Positions 17,749 to 25,818 of a stretch of 64,000 nucleotides of DNA are shown piece by piece; within the stretch, counting starts at the first letter, position 1; the number at the start of each line of letters is the position of its first letter. The stretch is from Phyllobacterium myrsinacearum (GTDB lineage: Bacteria; Pseudomonadota; Alphaproteobacteria; Rhizobiales; Rhizobiaceae): positions 372,001-436,000 of the forward strand of contig NZ_JACGXN010000003.1 of the NCBI RefSeq assembly GCF_014138285.1, given 5' to 3'. Below the pieces are notes generated by a model. That model saw only the letters and a list, made by a program, of their open reading frames with translations, ran no database searches and had not been told where the DNA came from. The position numbers and the translations under genes are program-made.

Positions 17749-18375
17749 TCACGCCCGACTCGCCCGAACGCTCAGCCACCGATCATGGGGCTTTCCGACG
17801 CACCGACAGACCTCGCTGACGATCCAGCCGGCGTCTGTGAGTGCGGACCGCAGGGCAGACTCGCGCCAGTACGTCTCGACGTAGCGCCGGGGCGCTGCAG
17901 CACTGCCGTGTGTGGACACATTCTCGCCATCACCCTCTCTAACCGAGACGTGCAGTCGGCCACCGGTCCGGGTCGCCTCGGCAAACCGCCCAAGCACCGT
18001 GCCAAAATCCTCGCGCGCGACATGAATCAGGCAGGCACAGGCCCAGATCCCGTCGTACGGCGTGCCGGGACGCTGCGGGTCAGCCAAGTCTTCGTTCAGC
18101 GGGTCCAACAGGTCGGCCTCGAAGCCACTTTCGCGAAGCAGTTCGACGAAACCCTTTGAAATGTCGGTGCGCCGGACGCTAATTCCCCGCTTCTCAAGCT
18201 CAAGTGCATCTCGCCCGCCACCGCTTCCGATCTCAAGCACCCTGCCCGAGCCGCCCAGCCCGGTCACGAACGCATCGATCTCAGTCGCGACCCATTCGGG
18301 CATCGCGGCGGCCTCGGCGGCGTACTCCGCCGCGACCGTATCATAGGACCGCACGGTATCCAGGTTGGTGCTCAT
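17749..18375 (-). CDS. Class I SAM-dependent methyltransferase
   Basis: 208 residues with motif I VLEIGSGGGRDAL at about 46-58, motif II region VRRTDISKGFVELL, and a post-motif segment PYDGIWACACLIHV. The fold is the Methyltransf_25/UbiE-like Rossmann type. It should transfer a methyl group from S-adenosylmethionine to a small molecule or protein; the substrate is unknown. The gene reads G+C-rich compared with its neighbours and sits alone among broken genes, so recent acquisition is plausible. It appears intact, with start MSTNLDTVRSYD after AAGGAGGAGCGC. Confidence 0.87.
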   Translation of the reverse strand: MSTNLDTVRSYDTVAAEYAAEAAAMPEWVATEIDAFVTGLGGSGRVLEIGSGGGRDALELEKRGISVRRTDISKGFVELLRESGFEADLLDPLNEDLADPQRPGTPYDGIWACACLIHVAREDFGTVLGRFAEATRTGGRLHVSVREGDGENVSTHGSAAAPRRYVETYWRESALRSALTDAGWIVSEVCRCVGKPHDRWLSVRASRA

Positions 18376-18693
18376 CCCAGCGCTCCTCCTTCAAGACAAG
18401 AGACCTGATGAGCGACAGACCCATCAGCCCGTTGCGCCCTTCACACTTGGACAGTTGGTGACTTCACGGGCGATTTTCTTCCCAGCTTTAGCAGAAATGC
18501 TGTCAGAAACACCACCGACCGATTGCCAATATGACGGGCGGCAATGCGACCGCATTTTGGTATTGCAGAAGTCGGTCGCAGAGTGTCCATTTCTGCGGCT
18601 GATACTTACGATAGAAAACCCCTTGAAAATCAGCGCTTCCGGTACTGTCGCGGAACTTAGGAATTACGCGACGGTATGATGCCGAACCGTTGC
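18376..18693. other. Intergenic region without a recognised gene
   Basis: About 320 bases between the methyltransferase start and the end of the broken isoaspartyl-methyltransferase-like gene. Open frames of 77-104 codons run through on both strands, but none shows a recognisable motif or a good RBS. The region contains the promoter side of the leftward methyltransferase gene. Nothing else is called. Confidence 0.4.
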
Positions 18694-19577
18694 CTAAGCA
18701 TAGGCCAGGCACCAGCCGGGAGCGCGAACCCAACATCGCTCGGCCGGCACCTCATCAGTACGATACAGCCGGGTCACCCGCTTGTGCTCTCCGCTCTCGA
18801 ATGCCGCCGCGAGCGCTTTTTCCGATTCCTCATCGCGCATTCCTTCACAGGGGAAGATGGCCACCGGCGAAATCCACTGCGCGTGGTATTCCTCACCCCT
18901 ACGCGTCACAAGGAACACCGCCCCACGAAGGTGCATGTTGCTCCAGGTGCTGCTTGTAAATCCAAGATCGGTCGTAAGTGGCAGGATCAGCCTTCCACCA
19001 TTATTGAGCCGGTCGAGCCAGATATCCGCCGGCCGGGTCGCACCGGCGTTCACGTAGATCAATCGGCTGAATCGAAAGCTACGGAGCTGCCATCTCCCTG
19101 GACCACGGAAATGATCGGATAGGCCGCGAGATTTGCTCTCGCCCGCGCAGCAAGCTCCTGCTCGAACTCAATCGCCGTCACCCTGCCGGATGCGGCAACG
19201 AGGTTCGCCATGATCGCAGAGTAGTAGCCGGCACCAGCACCAACATGCACGATGTGCTCGCCTACTCGCAGGGCGGCCTGCGAAAGCAGGAAGGCATGAA
19301 GTGAAGGTTGTCCGTTGTTGATGTGGCGCTCAGGGACGATACCAACAACGTCATCCGTATAGAGGTAGACCGGATCGGCGGTCGGGGTCAGAACATAGGC
19401 TTTTCGCATTCGGAAGATCGGCCACGGACCGGGACCAAGGAAATCTTCTCGTGGTACTTCGGCAAAGGCTGCTTCAACACGTTCATCGACAACTTTCACA
19501 GCCGCCGTGATCTGCTTCGCATAAGCTCGCCGCACGATCTTCAATTCGTCAGGTGTCATCAGCAGAACCAGCTCCAT
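18694..19577 (-). pseudogene. Protein-L-isoaspartate O-methyltransferase-like gene split by a single-base deletion
   Basis: The upstream part, MELVLLMTPDELKIVRRAYA..., carries the PCMT-like SAM motif VHVGAGAGYYSAIMANLV and ends GDGSSVAFDSAD-stop. The downstream frame continues at once with IYVNAGATRPADIWLDRLNN and runs about 120 residues to CLAYA. Restoring one base at the GAT-TGATC junction (about 19060) joins the halves into one ~293-residue protein. The gene is broken unless the base is a sequencing error. The rest looks undamaged, so the lesion is recent or artefactual. Confidence 0.8.
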
Positions 19578-19844
19578 AGATTCCTGTCGCGAAAGTCCGA
19601 AACATGCGACAGATATGATCCAGGTCAATGTCGACCTGCAAGGTCCGCTCCAGGCGTCCTCGCCTCCCTGCCATGAACGGCCGAGATAAGATCGCAACCC
19701 GCCATCTGCATGCAGCTGGAAGAGTGGCAGTTATCGGCCGTTTCGGGTCCGAAAGCGGACAGGCTAATTTCGGCCCCGATGCTGACAGTCTACTTTCATT
19801 GCGTCCCCTGCGCAAAATCAGGCATCCTCGGTCCACTGTGAAGG
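19578..19844. other. Spacer between PCMT-like pseudogene and GNAT gene
   Basis: About 270 bases with no supported gene. The leftward frame extends upstream of the PCMT-like start without family similarity, so the region is treated as non-coding. No terminator or operator stands out. Confidence 0.35.
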
Positions 19845-20300
19845 TTAGATGGCCAGGTTCAGGATCGGGCGCGCCCATGTCACCTTCATCGTTGGCGGTT
19901 TAGTTCCAACGATCGTGGCACCCATCCTTTGATAGAAGCCGACCGAAGGTGGGTGGGAAACGATCTTAATTGAAGGAATCCCACGCCGCTTTGCCTCAGC
20001 CGCCATGTGTTGAAATAGCTTCGCACCTATTCCCGTTCCTTGAGCGTGATCCGCAACAAACATAAGGTCCAGTTCCGGTTCGTCGGCCAGCGTTAGGCTG
20101 TAGAAGCCAGCGATATCATCCTGAAGGTCAGCAACGTAGAAGACATCAATGTCTATCTGGGCGGGCGTGACGGCATAGCCGTCCAGAATGCTGGCGTAGT
20201 TGCCACCATAGGCACTCGATTGATGCATCAACTGGGTAAGCGCCTTTGCGTCACCGCGTTCGGCAGGCCTGATCTTGAACAACGTGCAACCCCTATCCAT
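19845..20300 (-). CDS. GNAT-family N-acetyltransferase
   Basis: 151 residues. The acetyl-CoA loop is FVADHAQGTGIGAKLFQHMA (Q/R-x-x-G-x-G), with motif B IKIVSHPPSVGFYQRMGA. The N-terminal strand FKIRPAERGDAKALTQLM is typical of small single-domain GNATs. The substrate is unknown. It lies between a broken methyltransferase and a broken AbiEii-like gene and appears intact. Confidence 0.88.
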   Translation of the reverse strand: MDRGCTLFKIRPAERGDAKALTQLMHQSSAYGGNYASILDGYAVTPAQIDIDVFYVADLQDDIAGFYSLTLADEPELDLMFVADHAQGTGIGAKLFQHMAAEAKRRGIPSIKIVSHPPSVGFYQRMGATIVGTKPPTMKVTWARPILNLAI

Positions 20301-20323
20301 AGCTGAGTGTCATATAACATCGA

Positions 20324-20959
20324 TCACCGACCCATGCTCCTCGCTCTTATAGCGTGCGGCATGAGGAATTCCGCTATGTCTGCCACGACTTTGGCAAGAT
20401 CCCCCGGATCGTGTGCCACATCCTCGATAAACGCTCGCCATTGATGTTGCTTTTGTTCGTCCGCTGCGAAGGCACGCGTCACCGCATCCGGCGGGTCTTC
20501 GGGAAATGCCGTCTGGCGCCTTTCGAAAGTAGCGAAAATAGCCCGAGCCAATCTATTGTCATCAAATGCGAACGTTCGGCTCAAAATCCAGATATCGTAA
20601 AAATCCTTCATGCGGGTATTAACGCGCCCCAGCGCTACCATTGCCTGGAATTTCTCGGCGATCACCGTTTCGCGAGCTTAGGCTCGCAGTCTGGGCGCAG
20701 GAAACTCCAGCATAGAAGGATAATCCAGCATTTCTGCACCAGGCTCCGTAGCGTCTCCAAACCCGATGTCAATGATCAGGCCGACGCGGGCACCACTGAT
20801 CGACGCTGTTGTCCGCAATCGCACGCCGCCATATTCAAGCTCTTCACGGATCCGGTCGATACCAATAATATTCCAACCGGCGCTCTTCAGTTTGGCAGAT
20901 GTTGCAGCGCCGAGCGCCCCGGAGACCCCGGTTACAACCACATTCTTATTTGTGTTCAT
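20324..20959 (-). pseudogene. Chimeric remnant: SDR N-terminus fused to AbiEii-like nucleotidyltransferase C-terminus with internal stop
   Basis: Reading leftward, MNTNKNVVVTGVSGALGAAT...IIGIDR is the cofactor-binding start of an SDR/epimerase. It runs in frame into GGVRLRTTASISGARVGLII and DIGFGDATEPG, which is the core of AbiEii/AbiGii-type nucleotidyltransferase toxins. After PAPRLRA comes TAA (20678-20680) where the family has an aromatic residue. The same frame then resumes ARETVIAEKFQAMVALGRVN and MKDFYDIWIL, the conserved AbiEii end. So there was a deletion fusion plus a nonsense change. No AbiEi antitoxin is nearby. Confidence 0.82.
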
Positions 20960-21083
20960 TGATTGTACCCGGCCGTCCAAAAGGCGCGTTTAGGAGAATT
21001 GTTGTCTTCAGTCATAGTTGGCGCTTCAGCGTATCGCAACATCAAGGTTGATGCCGGTAACATGCCAGAAACAAATATGTTGA

Positions 21084-21287
21084 AACGGACAGACGCTCGA
21101 TCTGACAGTTGAAAACGATGTTGCCGCGTCCCTATCGACCAAGTCGGTGCAAGGCCTGGGTATCGCTCTTGCCAATGTTGCCCATCGCGTCAAAGCCCAT
21201 TTTCCGGAAGGTGCGTCATTGGAGGCTGGTCGCCTCGGATCTGGTCGATTTCGCGCCACCCTTACTCTGCCCTTAAGGATCGGTTGA
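21084..21287 (+). pseudogene. Sensor histidine kinase C-terminal (HATPase) remnant
   Basis: The frame between stops at 21081 and 21285 reads GQTLDLTVENDV... and GLGIALANVAHRVKAHFPEG, then LEAGRLGSGRFRATLTLPL. This matches the last ~65 residues (G2 box and final strand) of LytS/YehU-type kinases, 'GxGLANVxxRLxxxFG..F.V.l.LPL'. No DHp or N-box is present upstream. It is a 3' fragment only. Confidence 0.7.
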
Positions 21288-21344
21288 CTTCAGGAATGAC
21301 CGTAATAAATTATTTAGCGTCGAGATCAGCGTCTCGCTCAAAGC

Positions 21345-21358
21345 GACATTTTAACTTT
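21345..21358. repeat. IS-end-like repeat GACATTTTAACTTT, copy 1
   Basis: Fourteen bases, preceded by AAGC, identical to those just after the stop of the ISNCY transposase remnant (24663-24676). Rhizobial ISNCY-type elements commonly have similar terminal sequences, so this may be a solo end or excision scar. That interpretation is inferred. Confidence 0.45.
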
Positions 21359-21384
21359 ACGCCTACAAAACAGATGTGGATATC

Positions 21385-21455
21385 GGGATTTATGGATCTC
21401 AGCGCGCCAACACTCCATTCATCAACGGACTGAATCAAAGGAGCCTTTCCGATTC
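21385..21455. repeat. Dispersed ~70-bp repeat, copy 1
   Basis: Opens GGGATTTATGGATCTCAGCG and continues with CCATTCATCA...TGAATCA..GGAGCC..TCCGA. It aligns over about 71 bases (roughly 53 identities by hand count) with 59220-59290. Both copies are in non-coding DNA between broken genes. A shorter core (GGGATTTATGGAACT) recurs at 16715-16729 and 55893-55907. Confidence 0.6.
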
Positions 21456-21507
21456 AATCTTTGAATCTTAGGATTCCACACTCTTCCGCAAATACCCCCG
21501 AAAGCCC

Positions 21508-21819
21508 TTACTCCGCGATCAGCAGTGCCTCTAGCATGCCATAAACTTCGTCCAAGCCGTGAGATATGCCGATCGCAATCGCGGCGGTGCGCGACCCGGC
21601 ATTTGCATAGCGCATCACTATGGTCATGCGGGTCCCGGTTCCACGCGCAACCAGACCGGTTATCATCGTGGCAGCCGAAGCTGTATCGCAATTGAAGTAT
21701 TCGACATGGGTCATATGGTGCGGGGCATCAACGGCCAGGATTGGCCCCGAGAAAAAGAACTCTTCCCATTCACAAAGAAAAGTCCCGCCCGGACGCAGGT
21801 CCATCTCGCAGCGTTTCAT
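21508..21819 (-). pseudogene. SRPBCC/AHSA1-domain protein, N-terminally truncated
   Basis: The frame MKRCEMDLRPGGTFLCEWEE... and ...TRMTIVMRYANAGSR...GISHGLDEVYGMLEALL corresponds to the second half of an AHSA1-type START domain. Family members are ~145-160 residues and begin with a ~45-residue strand/helix segment absent here. Genes of this type usually follow an ArsR repressor, and a broken one lies directly upstream. The apparent ATG at 21819 is probably an internal codon. Confidence 0.7.
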
Positions 21820-21828
21820 CGCACCCGT

Positions 21829-22157
21829 TTATTGGGGGATCAGCGCAACGCGCGCCAAACGCGGGCAGGTGGATGGGCGAAATCGCGCCTCCCACAGCGC
21901 GCGGTATCGCCCCAGCCAAAACGCCTCCACAGCGTCAGGTTTCAGGCTGCGAGGGCCGTGCCGTTAATACGGGTCTCGATCAGTCCTGCATCCTCCAGCA
22001 CCTTCAGGTGGCGGCTGATCGCCGTCTGGCTTATCGAAAAAGGTCGAACCAAGTCCTGCACCGTCGCCTCGCCCTCCGACAGCTGCGCGATGATGGCACG
22101 CCGGATAGGGTCGGCCAAGGCGGCGAAAGACTGATCGAGGATTGGATGCTCAGTTAC
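21829..22157 (-). pseudogene. ArsR-family repressor, frameshifted
   Basis: Leftward translation gives HPILDQSFAALADPIRRAII, then LVRPFSISQTAISRHLKVLE with DAGLIETRINGTA, a clear ArsR winged helix. The frame then stops. In the next frame RSLKPDAVEAFWLGRYRALW continues the family C-terminus to TAA at 21829. The break lies in ACGGCCCTCGCAGC near 21950. Where a start is expected (before TEHP) there is GTA rather than ATG. The gene has lost function. Confidence 0.78.
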
Positions 22158-22394
22158 ACTGAGCGGTCGCCGCGGCGCCCGGAGGTGCCATTGAGTGATT
22201 CTTGTAATAGGGGTTGCGACAAGATTTGTTTCAAATCATGCGCTAAGAATCGAAGTAAAGAACAAATAACAAACAAATCAACGCGTTCGTCTCGTGATCA
22301 GATCTAATTTCGTCCACCTTATATTAAATACTGTTTACGTAAGATATTGGTAAAATTAGTGAAATTTCTCAGCGTATAATTCATCGAATCATAC
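22158..22394. other. AT-rich spacer
   Basis: About 240 bases between the ArsR remnant and the end of the OmpA-like gene. The right part is A+T-rich. No gene, terminator hairpin or operator is recognised. Confidence 0.35.
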
Positions 22395-23294
22395 TCACAA
22401 ACGTGAATCTGACAGTTCCCTTTCGATATCCTTTCGAAGAATGACCTTTGCCTGATCAACCCGCCAGTCTGCCTTCTCGGGGGTCATTTCAACGATCTTG
22501 GTATTGGTCGAACTCGCATAATAATCTGCCGATCTCTTTGTATAGGTTACAGATGGAGAAGGATCACCGTATATGTATTCTATTACTTTGGTCTGATAAT
22601 TTACTGTTTCCCCGGTATAGGTGATGGCTCTGTTTAATACTGAATATATTACGCTATTGAGCGTATGATTTTGCGGTATGTAGCTATAATCATACTTTGG
22701 TTGAAATCCGGGCGTTGAGAAATGTTTACTGTTGGCGGATTTTATCGCATCTACACCCAACTTGAACCCAGATATTCTTTTCGAGTTTTCTCCGCCAATC
22801 TCTCTATGTTCCATTGTCGTCCTGCTGGCGCGAATAACGCGCTTAACCAATGTTGGATGTGCGCCAAAGTTGGGCCGAGAAATGGCTGGGGGCGTTGACC
22901 CCTTCCACGCGGCAACTTGAACAGCTCTGTGGAGAGGATCTTTGGAGTCTGCCATTGTCGTGAGGGTATCGACTTGGGGTGGAGACGTCTGATCAAGTCC
23001 GCTAGAGGCATACATCGTTCCTACCTTTGCATTGACGCCCTTTATCCATGCATTCAAGTAGTCGTAAACGGCGTTCGCACGCTTCATAGCTATGTTCTCG
23101 CCGACACTATTGATCCCTATTATTGACACGCTACCCCCGCCAACAAGAACCGGGACAATCCATCGATCCAGCGTTAGCATATGGCCCGTAGTGAGCGACG
23201 TAGCTCCCATCTCGAAGTTTGTAAGCCGCGCTTCGATTATTTCAGGCCGTGCCGCGTTATGAATGACGGATGCGGTAACATTATCAGTTTGCAT
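22395..23294 (-). CDS. OmpA-like domain protein downstream of hcp; possible Hcp-linked cargo
   Basis: 299 residues. The segment F27-EMGATSLTTGHMLTLDRWI and then VSIIGINSVGENIAMKRANA-VYDYL (about 55-80) follows the OmpA C-terminal pattern (strand, helix, 'I-x-G-x-x-S-x-x-G', then '..RA..V..YL'), although the peptidoglycan-binding aspartate is not obvious. The remaining ~220 residues match nothing I recognise and are rich in Y, K and S. No signal peptide is visible, so export by a classical route is unlikely. It lies 180 bases downstream of an hcp-like gene on the same strand, a place often held by T6SS cargo or effectors. Function is unassigned. Confidence 0.6.
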   Translation of the reverse strand: MQTDNVTASVIHNAARPEIIEARLTNFEMGATSLTTGHMLTLDRWIVPVLVGGGSVSIIGINSVGENIAMKRANAVYDYLNAWIKGVNAKVGTMYASSGLDQTSPPQVDTLTTMADSKDPLHRAVQVAAWKGSTPPAISRPNFGAHPTLVKRVIRASRTTMEHREIGGENSKRISGFKLGVDAIKSANSKHFSTPGFQPKYDYSYIPQNHTLNSVIYSVLNRAITYTGETVNYQTKVIEYIYGDPSPSVTYTKRSADYYASSTNTKIVEMTPEKADWRVDQAKVILRKDIERELSDSRL

Positions 23295-23474
23295 GCAGGC
23301 TCCCCTCCTTCCTTGTCTATTTTTGGCATTGAGTTACGCTCGAACGGCCCTCAAAGTGAAGAAGCACACCGGCTGGTGATGCCGTCAAAGGGCGGCATAG
23401 GCTAAGTTCATTTCCGTTATTTTTTGGATTTGTATCCCTGGCCTGAAGATGACATCAACCGCCTCGCTTGGTAG

Positions 23475-23951
23475 CTAGGCCGCACGCGTAGTTGCGAGAT
23501 CGTAAGATGCTATCGTCGGCGACTGCGGCTTCTGGTTTTCGTCATATGGCGTGTATTTCACTTCCATCTTGGTGAAATTCAAACGAATTTTCTCCATCGG
23601 ACGATCACCATTGGAATCAACCGAGTAGCTCGCGATGAGTGTGTTGGTTAGCTTGTACTCGATATAAGTCTGGCCGGGGTTTCCGGTTGTCACCAGGTGA
23701 ATGGTTGCCAGCTTGCCCGAATTGCCAGAAACGGCATCCTTAAACAACTTCACCGAAGAGGAATCACTGACCTTCGTCAAGACAACTTCGCTAATCGTGG
23801 GTTCCGAAGCTTCGCGGTTGGCTGCGGAGCCGGCGGACGTGCTCATTTTACGGCCTATATTCCAATGGATGGCTTCGATATCCATCCACTGTTTATGCTC
23901 CTCCTGAGTAGCATCTCCCTTGATCTCGCCAAGTTGTAGGTAGATCGGCAT
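23475..23951 (-). CDS. hcp: Type VI secretion tube protein Hcp (orphan)
   Basis: 158 residues starting MPIYLQLGEIKGDATQEEHK, with AAGGAG 7 bases before the ATG. A longer in-frame start at 24083 is rejected because the extra 44 residues are unlike the family. Hcp landmarks seen are an early 'W' strand segment (IEAIHWNIGRK), TISEVVLTKVSDSSSVKLFK and YIEYKLTNTLIASYSVDSNG, then the terminal strand KMEVKYTPYDENQ. Hcp forms hexameric rings in the T6SS tube and can carry small effectors. No vgrG, PAAR, tssB/C or tssM is in the window, so it depends on a T6SS encoded elsewhere or is itself an effector-delivery orphan. Confidence 0.85.
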   Translation of the reverse strand: MPIYLQLGEIKGDATQEEHKQWMDIEAIHWNIGRKMSTSAGSAANREASEPTISEVVLTKVSDSSSVKLFKDAVSGNSGKLATIHLVTTGNPGQTYIEYKLTNTLIASYSVDSNGDRPMEKIRLNFTKMEVKYTPYDENQKPQSPTIASYDLATTRAA

Positions 23952-24261
23952 TGTGGCTCCTTCATCTTTAAAGTGAATTATCGGTGCATTTTCAAATTGC
24001 ATCTGCAAAGCCGCCAAGAAATTCCCAGTCCGCAATACCCCCAGTTGCAATCGCCTTCGATTTTTGCATGTGCAGGTCTGCAAACAAACATCTCCCGTTG
24101 CACTAGTGCATATAGGAAATCTGGGGGCGCAAACATTTTGACCCGATCCCCGATGTGAGTTGCATCACCAATTGGCTCTGACGCACATTTTCCGGCGAAT
24201 GATTACTATGTTGCTGTGGTCAATCGCGCTTCAAGCAGATCGATTTTGGTGCGACCGTAGA
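23952..24261. other. Upstream region of hcp
   Basis: About 310 bases between hcp and the ISNCY remnant. It should carry the leftward hcp promoter, and AAGGAG is at its left edge. No recognisable gene is present. A short run near 24200-24260 may be residual IS sequence. Confidence 0.35.
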
Positions 24262-24664
24262 TTATCCGTGGTCTGGTGGGCAAATATATCGACACCTACG
24301 CCTTTGCCGATGGACGGTTAGAGATGGCTGGAAAGGCGCAACCTTACCCTACACAGTGTTCGACAAGGGTCAGCGTGTCACCCATGCGGCCGTGACCGAG
24401 AACAAGCGGCTTGGTGAAGTATTGTCGTTGATCAAGTCCCATCAGGACCCGCTACCTGCACCCAAGGTGAAGACCAACAGCGAGGTCATCGCCTATCAAA
24501 AACGCGCACGCAAACCGTCACGACACAACAGCTGGGTCGAGGAACGAAGGGAGCGGAGACTACAGGGGCAGGCCGCTACAAATCTATTCACTGTGGCCGG
24601 GCAGAGCTGCGATATGGAAGTCTCCGCCCTGCGCGTGGATGAGCCTCGGCATCTGTCAGGATGA
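24262..24664 (+). pseudogene. ISNCY-family transposase C-terminal remnant, frameshifted
   Basis: GLVGKYIDTYAFADGRLEMA is the typical C-terminal-domain opening of ISNCY (IS1202-like) transposases. A one-base insertion near 24340 (GCAACCTTACCC) breaks the frame. PYTVFDKGQRVTHAAVTENK then continues with RLGEVLSLIKSHQ and a basic tail to 24664. The catalytic DDE core is missing. The sequence after the stop carries an IS-end-like motif repeated at 21345. Confidence 0.75.
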
Positions 24665-24676
24665 CATTTTAACTTT
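24663..24676. repeat. IS-end-like repeat GACATTTTAACTTT, copy 2
   Basis: Overlaps the stop codon region of the ISNCY remnant and is identical over 14 bases to 21345-21358. A related AGCGACATTTCTAA lies at about 24688. Together these look like the right end of the element. Confidence 0.45.
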
Positions 24677-24730
24677 GCACAACAAGCGACATTTCTAATT
24701 GGCGGCCACACTTCCTGAATCTGAAAAAAC

Positions 24731-24761
24731 CTCGGCAAGCGTAAGCCAGCCGAGACTTTTT
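24731..24761 (+). terminator. Possible intrinsic terminator
   Basis: CTCGGC and GCCGAG (24731-24736 and 24749-24754) form a stem closed by a 12-base loop with a possible inner GGC/GCC pairing. ACTTTTT follows. It is reasonably placed after the ISNCY remnant. Stem length is modest, so this is tentative. The following ~210 bases up to the tetR gene hold nothing I recognise. Confidence 0.4.
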
Positions 24762-24978
24762 GCTGAAGACGCGGGAGAGACGCGGCTTTCAAGAAAAACG
24801 GACAGGCGCGGGCTCGATGCCCGCGATCTGCGCAAGGGCGGGGGCTGATACAATTAATCCACTGTTATAGCGGGATTGATCATTCATCTGTCTTGGCTTT
24901 CAGATCGGCGATTGGTTCAGTTGCCGAAATGACGGGTATTCGCGCCAGCCGACGGCAGACCATCTTGCCTTTACTGAA

Positions 24979-25659
24979 TCATCCCGACGGACGAGACAGA
25001 AGCCCCCCCAATACCGTCTGCGTGATCGTTTTTGCAGCCATGTCATAGTCCTCTGCCGTTAGTTCGCTGACATTGAGCGCATCGCAGGCCAATGCCTCGA
25101 ATTCGGCATAGAATTGCGTCACCGACCACAACAGAATGAACAGGTGGCGCGCATCGATTTTCTCGATCTTTCCAACCGCCGCCCATGCATCGATTACCCT
25201 CGCCTTCTCGGATGTGACGGTTCGCATGTGGTCACGGGCCTTGATCGAGAGATGTCCTGCCCCCTGCAATATCTCGTTTGCGAAAAGGCGCGTCTCCGCG
25301 GCATTCTCCCTGGCATTGTCCAGCTTTGCGCGCACATAGGCCTCGATCGCATCGCTGGGCTCACGATCGGCAGAAATATGCCGGAACGCATCATCCCAAC
25401 TATGGATCAGGTGATCGATTGCCGCGTTGTAGATCTCCTCTTTTGACGAGAAATAGTAATAGACATTGCCCTTTGGCAGCCCTGAGGCTTTGGCGATTTC
25501 TACGATGCGCGCACCATCAAGGCCCTTGCGCGAGAATATCTCGACAGCCGCTGTCAGGATCTTGAGCACATTACGTGCTCTGATCGGCTCATCCGACGCG
25601 GCTTGCACGGTGAGCCCTTTTTCAGCGGAGGCATGAGGTTCGCGAAGTTCTTCTGCCAT
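24979..25659 (-). CDS. RutR-like TetR-family regulator
   Basis: 226 residues. The HTH is ILTAAVEIFSRKGLDGARIV with recognition helix LPKGNVYYYFSSKEEIYNAA. The C-terminal domain, with LFANEILQGAG, IDAWAAVGKIEKIDARHLFI and LLWSVTQFYAEF, closely follows that of E. coli RutR, the uracil/thymine-sensing regulator. It is divergent from an operon for nucleoside-type uptake and base metabolism. A RutR-type box lies in the shared promoter. Inference: it senses a pyrimidine or related base and represses the operon and itself. A start later in the 226 residues is possible, since the first ~28 residues are outside the family core. Confidence 0.85.
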   Translation of the reverse strand: MAEELREPHASAEKGLTVQAASDEPIRARNVLKILTAAVEIFSRKGLDGARIVEIAKASGLPKGNVYYYFSSKEEIYNAAIDHLIHSWDDAFRHISADREPSDAIEAYVRAKLDNARENAAETRLFANEILQGAGHLSIKARDHMRTVTSEKARVIDAWAAVGKIEKIDARHLFILLWSVTQFYAEFEALACDALNVSELTAEDYDMAAKTITQTVLGGLLSRPSG

Positions 25660-25786
25660 TGGTATCCCGTTATTTTCTACAAGGTTTTGTCTGAATAACC
25701 GCCCACGTCAACACTCCTTTCCCTTCAGAGGTACGTCAGTCCCATTGAGTGGTCCGTAAAGAATCATGGTGCCAATAAAAAAGAAG

Positions 25787-25802
25787 TTGACAATTTGGTC
25801 AA
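25787..25802. promoter_or_regulatory. RutR-type box TTGACAATTTGGTCAA
   Basis: Matches the known E. coli RutR consensus TTGACCA-NN-TGGTCAA at 13 of its 14 specified positions. It lies in the divergent region, 128 bases before the tetR start and 78 before the UNG-like start. Combined with a RutR-like regulator gene beside it, this strongly suggests direct regulation. Confidence 0.75.
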
Positions 25803-25818
25803 GTTTTTTCATGAAAAG

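Noticed and set aside
18694-19577. Programmed frameshift in the PCMT-like gene
   Set aside because: The junction GAT-TGATC is not a slippery heptamer and no downstream structure is evident; a simple deletion or sequencing error is more likely.
23952-24083. N-terminal extension of Hcp by 44 residues
   Set aside because: The extension has basic, cysteine-containing sequence unlike Hcp, whereas MPIYLQ follows a good AAGGAG.
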